64,000 nucleotides of DNA from Diphasiastrum complanatum (Eukaryota; Streptophyta; Lycopodiopsida; Lycopodiales; Lycopodiaceae): contig CM055103.1 in assembly GCA_029204225.1 (NCBI GenBank), positions 24,686,656-24,750,655 of the forward strand, read 5' to 3'. Numbering within the stretch: position 1 is the first letter of the stretch; each line of letters opens with the position of its first letter. A program made the position numbers and the translations under genes. This document shows, piece by piece, positions 57,323 to 64,000 of this stretch. The notes under the pieces are model-generated. The model searched no databases. It was not told the origin of the DNA and saw nothing but the letters and a program-made list of their open reading frames with translations.

Positions 57323-57880
57323 TGTTTTGATTGATCCATGTGTATACTTACTATTTTCGATTGGAATGTTTTCCACTTTTATTCTCTACTACGGTTAGGT
57401 TGTCAAGTGATAGGTGGCTTGTGTCATATTCCCAGGAACGTCAATGGGTACTATTAGGCAAGAGAAACAATATGGCGCTAGACTTTCAAAAACAACATTC
57501 ATGGGGTCATTATCTCATCCCTTCCATCTCATCCCAAGAGGATATGTTTAACTAATTTTGAGCTCTTTAAAAAGTTTATTGCATAATTGAAGCCTTAGGC
57601 ATAAACTAGCCAAGGAAGGTGGCCAAGAGATCTAGGATTGGGGAGCTCTAGAAAATAGGGAAAACCACATAGTTGCAGGAGAAATGACTATAGAAAAAAG
57701 AGAAAACCTTAAAGTAGGAGAAATAGCTCTAAGGAGTTAGAAAATAGAGAAAAACCTAAAGAGGAGAAATATCTAAGAGCTCTAGAAATAGAAAAAACCC
57801 TAAAATGGGAGGGGAAATAGCTCTAGAAAATAGAGGAGACCCTAAAGAAGGGGGAGAAATAGCTATTAGAGAGAGCAAGC

Positions 57881-58308
57881 GAGCGAGCGAGCGAGCTTCT
57901 TCCTCCCTGGCTTCCAAGTCTTGCGAGGTATAGCACGACGATCTGGTTTATGCAATAGATCCAAGGTTTGCAACTAATGCTCTTTTGGAATGCCCAACTC
58001 GGTCAGGCTTGGCTGCTCTGTTAACCGTGAATGGCCTTGTAATACCAGAGGCAATGTGCTGCCACGGGAATTGGCACACAAAAATATGAGCTTCGGCTAT
58101 TGAATTGGGTTTCTTATGAGCAAGCTTGAGTTTGTTTTGTTTGTTCTTTTTCAAGTTGGTCTTATAATGTCTCTGGTAGCTGCTAGAGAACATATGGTTG
58201 AGCAGCTGAGTTTCCTGAAGTTGGTGTTGTACAACCAGGTTATCGCTCTGAAAGCTGTGCCCTTTCGGGTGTTGAATTTTTGGTGAATTTTCACTTCCTC
58301 GCAATCAC
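57881..58308 (+). promoter_or_regulatory. probable GID4 5' leader with GAGC repeat
   Basis: A (GAGC)n stretch at 57880..57897 and CT-rich TTCTTCCTCC start a compositionally different, less AT-rich region that leads to the GID4 ATG. Repeats of this kind are common in plant leaders. The minus-strand frame 57948..58304 is a shadow. Extent inferred only. Confidence 0.4.
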
Positions 58309-59046
58309 ATGCCTGGGCAGGCGCTTCCCCCGCCTTGTACCTTTCTGAATGTTGGTCAGGTAAGTCATGTCTCTTCCACTATTTGTTCAGGCTTCTAAAA
58401 TGTGTAAGAATCTAATGGGTTTTTATCTTACAAATTTGCATGCCCATAGCTGATATTTGCAATGAGCAAGCATCACTATGTGTAGTTGCATTGAAAGTCA
58501 ACGACCATTGTTATGCAACTAGATTTTCTCAGAGCTGGTATTTTTTGTAAAATATTTTTTCTTTTCTTGAAATTTGTGTCGTTTCACATTAGACAAAGTA
58601 TTTCTATGTATGCATCTACCTTCGTACTTGGAAATTCAACATGTTGATTATGGATGCATGAGCTGGCAGTAGCATGAACATATTTTCATGCACGCTAGAA
58701 GCGACAATAGAATGGGATTTACTAAGTAATGGCCCAGCGAAGTTCTACTTCATAAAGTTACATTTCATATCTGTTTTATGTCATGTGTGGTCATAATTTT
58801 AGAGTGGATTGCCAGTTGGGAGGTTTTGCTCAAAAAGTTAGAGAATTTAAGATCCACTAACTATTCACACGTATTGGTTTTCTTATTGTCTTGTTTCATC
58901 AGGCATATACAGGAACACAAAATGTATCAAGCTCTCAAAAAGATGAAGCATGGAAGGTGAATGTGCGCTTGCAAGGATGTGATATCCAACATGGGTACCT
59001 TTGTGGTAGCATGGAGGCTTTAAATGTGCCCTCTGCAGAAACACCA
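58309..59046 (+). CDS. GID4: GID4/Vid24-type GID E3 ligase substrate receptor, first two coding exons (partial)
   Basis: Exon 1 (58309..58359) encodes MPGQALPPPCTFLNVGQ and ends at a consensus donor GTAAGT. Exon 2 (58903..59046) follows acceptor TTTCATCAG and encodes 48 residues starting AYTGTQNVSSSQKDEAWKVN and including GCDIQHGYLCGSMEALNVP, ending at donor GTGAGT. Both introns are phase 0, and an upstream in-frame stop at 58273 supports the ATG. These sequences match the start of plant Vid24/GID4 proteins, whose beta-barrel binds Pro/N-degrons for the GID/CTLH ubiquitin ligase in cytosol and nucleus. The next exon, expected to begin VVTFWEGE, was not found up to 64000. Either intron 2 is long and holds gypsy element B, or the gene is broken. 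Confidence 0.85.
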
Positions 59047-60102
59047 GTGAGTCCGTAATTCTGTTCACGTGTGGGCTTTTGTACTTCATACACAGAGTCA
59101 TAGATACACGTCTTACTTTTTCTGGGGCCATGATGGATTGAATGAAACTTGCTGCTTAGGTAATACAATTAACTCTTTTAGAATTTTTAACCTCAGTAAA
59201 TCACGTGGTCAAAAGGCATTTGAAACAAGGTCGGTCCATATGGATTAGAACTATGTGTCATTGTAATGAAATGATGGCTACAAGTGTTCTATGAAAGAAC
59301 AATGGACAACTTGGCAAATCAGAAACTTTAAAGAGCTACTTTTTGAGACTTTTAAGCCTACAAAGTCACAAAATAAGACTTATTATTGATGGACATATTG
59401 GTGTAATTTGAGGAAAGGACAAAATTCTTGACTAGACCAAAGTTAATAACAGGTATCACACAGGTAGAACTCTAAGGGGCTTAGATGTTGGCCTTGAAAG
59501 TCTTTATTATCTTTGTGATAGAATTGAGCACTGACAAGTCCTCAACTTTGTTGGTCAAATCAACACCTAACAAATACTTTTGCAAGGCCTAGGAACCTAT
59601 AGATACTTTGGCAATGCGTGAACAAAACTTCACTGACATATATGTTGAGCAATAAGGAGGAATTCATGGACATGCAGACTTTTTGAGGCTTAAAGATTGG
59701 ATAACAAACTATGACTTGATAATGCATGCATGCATTAAAGTGGGTATGATAATCTGCAGTACAAATTGAAAAGCTTGAAGTGCTGGACTTTGAAAGAACT
59801 ATGCACTGAGATGGCTTGACGAAAATTCCTTGTTATGATGGCCGAAATTTGTATCATTATCATGTGCTAAGCTTGGCAGAAATTATTCATGAACTGTGTG
59901 GTAAATCAACTTGACATTGAACTCTAAATGCCTATCTAATTTTTACCCTTTAGACTTTGTGTGTTTCTAACTTGGAAGTTGTGCATGTGCCATGGGGGTA
60001 TTGATTTAATGATTTTGAACTCATGTTATGCACAATTAACAAGTAGGTCAAGTAGGACACATTCTCCACTTGACACCTATAGTATGAGATGCTCATGCAA
60101 CC
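59047..60102 (+). other. GID4 intron 2 or downstream flank
   Basis: No convincing coding sequence or repeat. Begins with the exon 2 donor and ends at the LTR of gypsy element B. Confidence 0.5.
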
Positions 60103-60574
60103 TGTTAGAATCCCCATCGTCAAAACTGATCATTGTTGACTCACAATGAGGTGAACGCTTTGTTATTGCCCAACCATAGAGGTAGTGCCACCTCTCCCCC
60201 GTGCACTGGAGCCATAGACCACTTTCAAGCAAGTTCGGATCTCTGATAATTCACAGTGTCCAATACCACCGTACCTTACCCTCGATCCTCACCTACCTAC
60301 ATCCTGAGGCCTAGATTATTGTCCTAACCTAACCGCCAGTGGAAGAGCTCTTTGTTTTCCAATAGAGAATGAATGACAAGCTCTTGGAGATCCACCTCTG
60401 TATAAATAGACCAGGTGGCGCACACTGATGCGGGTCCATAACAAAGGGCCACCTCGCGCCAATAGAACATTGACACGTGGCACGAAATTGACCTATAGCT
60501 CCAGACTAGCGTTCTATCCCATAGAACGAAACCATCTCAGATGTTCTTTTACGTGCCCTTATGGGTACATAGCA
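60103..60574 (-). repeat. 3' LTR of gypsy element B
   Basis: 472 bp; minus strand starts TGCTATGTACCCATAAGG and ends GATTCTAACA. Homologous to 42758..43277 with several indels, including loss of the segment between CCAGGTGG and CGCACACTGATGCG present in A. Confidence 0.88.
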
Positions 60575-60597
60575 TTCCCTCCCCCTTTAAGAGCCTC
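60575..60597 (-). other. polypurine tract, gypsy element B
   Basis: Minus-strand AAAGGGGGAGGGAA directly before LTR start TGCTATG. Confidence 0.85.
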
Positions 60598-60599
60598 CT

Positions 60600-60838
60600 C
60601 CTAAAGGGAGCAATCCAAGAAAGTTCACTCTTAAGTAGTCTTCCCTCTCCCATGTGTCCTCATCTAACTTGCCTTTCCAACATACTAGAAATTTAGAAAC
60701 CAAATGGTTTTTTAGTGGTGTCAATGAACGTCGATAACCTTCTCTGGCATCGTTGGTTACAAAGGTAGTCAGATCCTCCAATTCAACCAATTCACCTTTC
60801 GGAATTAGGGAATCCTTCCGTCTAAGTCGCTCTTTCAA
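60600..60838 (-). pseudogene. gypsy B chromodomain end of integrase
   Basis: The frame gives LTPLKNHLVSKFLVCWKGKL and DEDTWEREDYL, the chromodomain that defines chromoviruses and steers insertion to certain chromatin. The short frame ends close to the polypurine tract as expected. Confidence 0.85.
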
Positions 60839-60939
60839 ACGACTTATGTGGAGAACAGGATGAACCCCAACTCCAATCAGAAGATCTAGCTAATAAGCGA
60901 CCTGGTTGATTTTCTTACAACCTTGTATGGACCACCATA

Positions 60940-61345
60940 TCAAGGAGATAGCTTATGACATTTTCCCGTCCGTAGTACCTTAGAATCTTTAGGGATTTTA
61001 AGATACAACCAGGTTTTGACCTCAAATTCTCGAGATGAGCGACCACAGTTAGCATAAATCTGAGCTCTATCTTGAGCGGTTTTAATGCTTTGATTGGCCA
61101 CTTGCAGCATTTCTTGCAGGAAATCCACTACAGCTTGCACCTTGAGACCTTTGAGTCTGATAGAAACAGGCGAATGTGACTGAAAGCCATACATCAGCAT
61201 AACATGATTGAATCCGGTGGCAGAATGCTTCGCACTATTGTGCACGAACTCAACCATTGGAGATACTTTTCCCAATCAGATTGTCAATGAGAGACATATG
61301 CTCTAAGCATATCTTCCATCGTTTGGGTGATTTGAAGAACTAAGG
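60940..61345 (-). pseudogene. gypsy B integrase C-terminal part
   Basis: VEFVHNSAKHSATGFNHVML, YGFQSHSP and SSREFEVKTWLYLKIPKDS correspond to the end of the core and the following module. A frame break separates it from the core fragment to the right. Confidence 0.85.
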
Positions 61346-62000
61346 CTATAAGGGTTGTTTCAAGTTTATCAAAAACTGACTGCCAGAACTTGCCAGTGAA
61401 TTTGGAGTCATGATCACTAAAAATACATTTGGCAAGCCATACAATGCAATCAACTTGTCAACGTTAAGTTGGGCTCGTTCAGATGCGTTGAGAGCTGATT
61501 CAGTTGGTATAAATTGCGCCAATTTTGTTAGCCTATCAACCACCACCCAAATGGCATCGTGACCCTTCCCGGTTTTAGGGAGTCCAATCACAAAGTCCAT
61601 TGAAATACTTTCCCATTTTTTGTTGGGAATTTTAAAAGGATGTAAAAGACCCGGAATTTGAGTCTTTCTACTTTATTATACTAGCCTAGCATTGTTCAAA
61701 ACCTTGAACTTATGCCTTGACTTGACCTTTCATCTTTGGCTAGAAGAAGTTCTGCCTGACAAGGTCAAGTGTCCTTTGTATGCCTGGGTGACCAGCACAA
61801 GGGTTGGCATGACACTACTGCAGGATTTGGGCCTACAAGTCCTCCCTATTCGGCACACAAACCTTTCCCTTACAGAAAAGCAGGCCATTCCTTATGGAAT
61901 AGTCTCCATGCATCTTGTCATTTCGGGATTGCTTGGGATCCTACATCCCAAGGTCATCACTAGATCTAGAATTTCTTGTTAGGACATCTAGCCAGATGTG
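61346..62000 (-). pseudogene. gypsy B integrase core and zinc finger
   Basis: [31 protein letters not shown] and YGLPNVFL lead to the second-Asp region, which is out of frame by one base (near 61410) but readable as SDHDSKFTGKFWQ. The upstream zinc finger (61700..61990) keeps CAGHPGIQRTLDLV and FXPKMKGQV in broken frames. It is the more complete counterpart of 43345..44025. Confidence 0.85.
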
Positions 62001-62089
62001 ACCGAAAAACCCATCAGTTCGACAAAGATCTTGAAGTGATAGATACAAATAAGATTGGATTTTAGCAAAGCATAACTGATTAACTTCTC

Positions 62090-62360
62090 CAACATGAATG
62101 ACTGTGAAAAGTTCCTTCTCATAGGTAGAATACCTAGACTAAGCAAAATCACGCTTTTTGCTTTAAATTGCAACTGGTCTACCGTCTTGGTAAAGGATTG
62201 CTCCTATAGCTAAGAAGCTAACATCCGTATCCACCACAAAGGGTCAGTTAGGATCGACAGTTTGTAAAATTGGAATTGTAGAAACACAGTGCCTGAGAGT
62301 TTCAAAACTCTCATTCATTATATCAATCCATGTTATTAATGGACTTTTTCTGCGGCTACA
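62090..62360 (-). pseudogene. gypsy B RNase H, partly deleted
   Basis: FVVDTDVSFLAIGAILYQDG and SRYSTYEKELFTVIHV survive, with stops. The rest of RNase H including the third acidic residue is deleted; the text jumps to the integrase tether at about 62095. Confidence 0.8.
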
Positions 62361-62403
62361 CTTTTTTTCACCCCCTTAAGAACGTTCGTTAGAGGCAATG
62401 CTA

Positions 62404-63281
62404 TTAAAGCATAGTCCACAATGAATCTGTGAAAGAATCCTGTGAAACCCAAAAAAGATTTCGCATCACGAATTGTTCTTGGCAACGGCCAGGTACCTTA
62501 CGAACCTTATCATTATCGATCTCAATACCATGATCATATATGATATGGCCCAGGTATTTGAGTTTAGTTTGAAAGGACTTACATTTTGACTCCTTAGCAT
62601 AGAGCTTTTCTTGCCTTAGGAGGCCTAAGACAATATGAAGATGCTCTTCATGCTCCTCAAGGGTCCGACTATAAATTAATATGTCGTCCAAATACACCAC
62701 CACAACCTTTCCCAGATATGGACAAAAAATATCGTTCATCATCTGCTCGAAAGTGGGAGGTGCATCCGTGAGTCCAAAAGGTAAAACTAAAAACTTATAA
62801 TGATCGTACTTGATTTGAAAACCAGTTTTAGGAACATCCTTGTTCCTAATCCTTATCTGATGGTATCCTGATCTAAGGTCAATTTTGGAGAAATACTTAG
62901 CTCCATTCAAATGATCCATTAGATCATCGATCCCAGGTAAAGGATATCTATTCTTGATGGTTAACCTATTTAATTTTTTATAATCGACACACAAACGTGT
63001 GCCTCCATCCCTTTTACAATCAAAAGGACTGGTGCTCCCCAAGGGGACTTACTAGGCCGAATGTGGCCCATCCTAAGATATCCTTGTAACTGCCTAGAAA
63101 TTTCATCCTCTTCCTTAGCGCTAACCTTGCATGGAAAAAGGGATACATGCGCGCTATCGGGAAGTAACTTTATCTGATGGTCGACACTCCTTTCGGGAGG
63201 TAGGAGGTAGTTTTTCAAGAAAAACATCATTAAATTCTTGCCTAAGTTTGTTAAAAACCCTACCTTCGGGTGAATCATCAC
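62404..63281 (-). pseudogene. gypsy B reverse transcriptase
   Basis: Two overlapping frames. The first (62970..63281) has LLPDSAHVSLFPC and [17 protein letters not shown]. After a shift near 63010 the 212-codon frame carries [72 protein letters not shown] with intact YLDD, and LKYLGHIIYDHGIEIDNDKV. Best preserved RT in the window. Confidence 0.94.
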
Positions 63282-63435
63282 TTAAGGGGTTATTTATAGG
63301 CACATCTGAAGGCATTTGCAACAAATCAATATTAGACTCTGTATAGCATGATCATCAACATAGATTTCATCTTTTGCAAAGATAAACTTTATACTCAAAG
63401 TCTTTCAAACATTTTTTAACTTCTAAACAATGTTT
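63282..63435 (-). pseudogene. gypsy B pre-RT linker, element truncated
   Basis: Text such as EVKKCLKDFEYKVYL matches the linker of element A near 45480. At about 63435 the similarity ends, so protease, gag and the 5' LTR are missing. Confidence 0.65.
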
Positions 63436-63551
63436 CATGGGTCCGTTTCTTACGTCGTTTCGAAACGCATTTGAAATGGGAGGTTCAGGTTTGAGGGAAA
63501 TTTTTTTAAATGTGTTATTTTTGGTATTTAGACATGTCATAGAAAGCCTAG

Positions 63552-63752
63552 TACCAAGTAGATACTTCCAATTTTCAAGAGAATGCTCTAGAGAATGCAA
63601 TTTCAAGAGGGGAAACTGTGTATGGTCGCTTTCCTCAATCAATTATTGATATTGTCATGGATAGGTTGCGAGAATTTGTTCATGCCAGCACAAAGCTTAT
63701 GGCCCTTGAGAAATCATGCTCAAGTGCATTCAAGAAGTATGCAAAGAAATGA
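63552..63752 (+). other. open frame of unknown identity
   Basis: A 66-codon stretch between stops at 63549 and 63750, not starting with ATG, containing GRFPQSIIDIVMDRLREFVH and ending SSAFKKYAKK. It looks protein-like with a helical, charged C-terminus. It could be an exon or an element fragment; I do not recognise it. Confidence 0.25.
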
Positions 63753-64000
63753 CCATCAACATCTTTAGAGTCTTGCAAGAGAGCAAGAAGTTTAGCTCAT
63801 GAGGGTTTGCATGCCCATGGCCACATTGTAGTAGGTACTCGATAACATATCAACAATCACACTTCTATGCCCAATGCCCATTGCCTAGCCCTTATCTTAT
63901 AAAGTTAAAACCCTAGATACTGCCATACGCCATACATATTACCAGACTAAGTTGAAAGTTCTTACTTCATAGTACAAAGTGGCAAGTGCTTCAAAGTTCA

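Noticed and set aside
57948-58304. 118-codon minus-strand frame before GID4 exon 1
   Set aside because: No recognisable domain; lies opposite the likely GID4 leader.
59115-59160. Possible GID4 exon 3 (CTTACTTTTTCTGGGG resembles the expected start)
   Set aside because: No frame gives the expected FWEGEIVD text and no good acceptor precedes it; probably chance.

Overview
This is nuclear DNA from a plant: an AT-rich, gene-poor stretch in which most recognisable coding sequence is broken LTR-retrotransposon. Two host genes stand out. One is an intact, intronless SHORT-ROOT-type GRAS transcription factor (16236..17714, +). The other is the 5' end of a GID4/Vid24-type substrate receptor of the GID/CTLH ubiquitin ligase (58309..59046, +). 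The GID4 gene is split into two small exons and is easily missed because neither exon forms a long ORF. Low gene density, long (CT)n/(GA)n tracts, GA/GAGC-rich leaders and mixed copia/gypsy debris suggest a large-genome land plant. A fern or other seed-free vascular plant is my best guess, but the window alone does not prove it.

Layout. 1-6 kb: pieces of one Ty1/copia family (+) with LTRs beginning TGTGAA, a reverse-strand LTR with primer-binding site, and a clean 655-bp solo LTR with target duplication CTAAT sitting inside the copia pol. 6-8.2 kb: a second copia lineage (-), 5'-truncated. 8.3-9.8 kb: a tandem duplication of about 752 bp. 10.7-12.3 kb: a short LTR/PBS element (-). 12.5-16.2 kb: microsatellites, then G-boxes, TATA motifs and GA-rich leader-like DNA leading into the GRAS gene. 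13.7 and 20.1 kb: a direct repeat of about 265 bp bracketing the GRAS gene. 18.2-18.6 kb: a tandem repeat carrying a tiny tRNA-SINE-like insertion. 20.4-21.6 kb: a copia copy with its RT half inverted against its RNase H half. 21.6-23.6 kb: a copia LTR, PBS and intact gag-protease frame. 23.6-30 kb: AT-rich, almost featureless, with a chromodomain relic at 27.4 kb. 30.1-33.1 kb: a RING-H2 relic, a copia gag/protease relic and copy 1 of an unidentified intron-bearing gene family. 34.3-41.4 kb: several gypsy fragments on both strands. 42.8-46.6 kb: gypsy element A (-). 46.6-47.9 kb: a long LTR. 48.2-49.2 kb: copy 2 of the unidentified family. 49.9-53.9 kb: a copia element (-) split by a 1229-bp LTR-like insertion. 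53.9-54.9 kb: another piece of the first copia family. 57.2-60.1 kb: microsatellite and GID4 exons. 60.1-63.4 kb: gypsy element B (-), same family as A, with a chromodomain, lying downstream of GID4 exon 2, probably inside an intron.

The two host genes are not functionally linked as far as I can see. SHR-type GRAS proteins act in nuclear transcription and tissue patterning; GID4 recognises degrons for proteasomal turnover. The most unusual item is the protein family at 31.2-33.1 kb and 48.2-49.2 kb, present twice, with splice signals, coiled coil, basic stretch and a CxxC motif. I could not assign it to a family.
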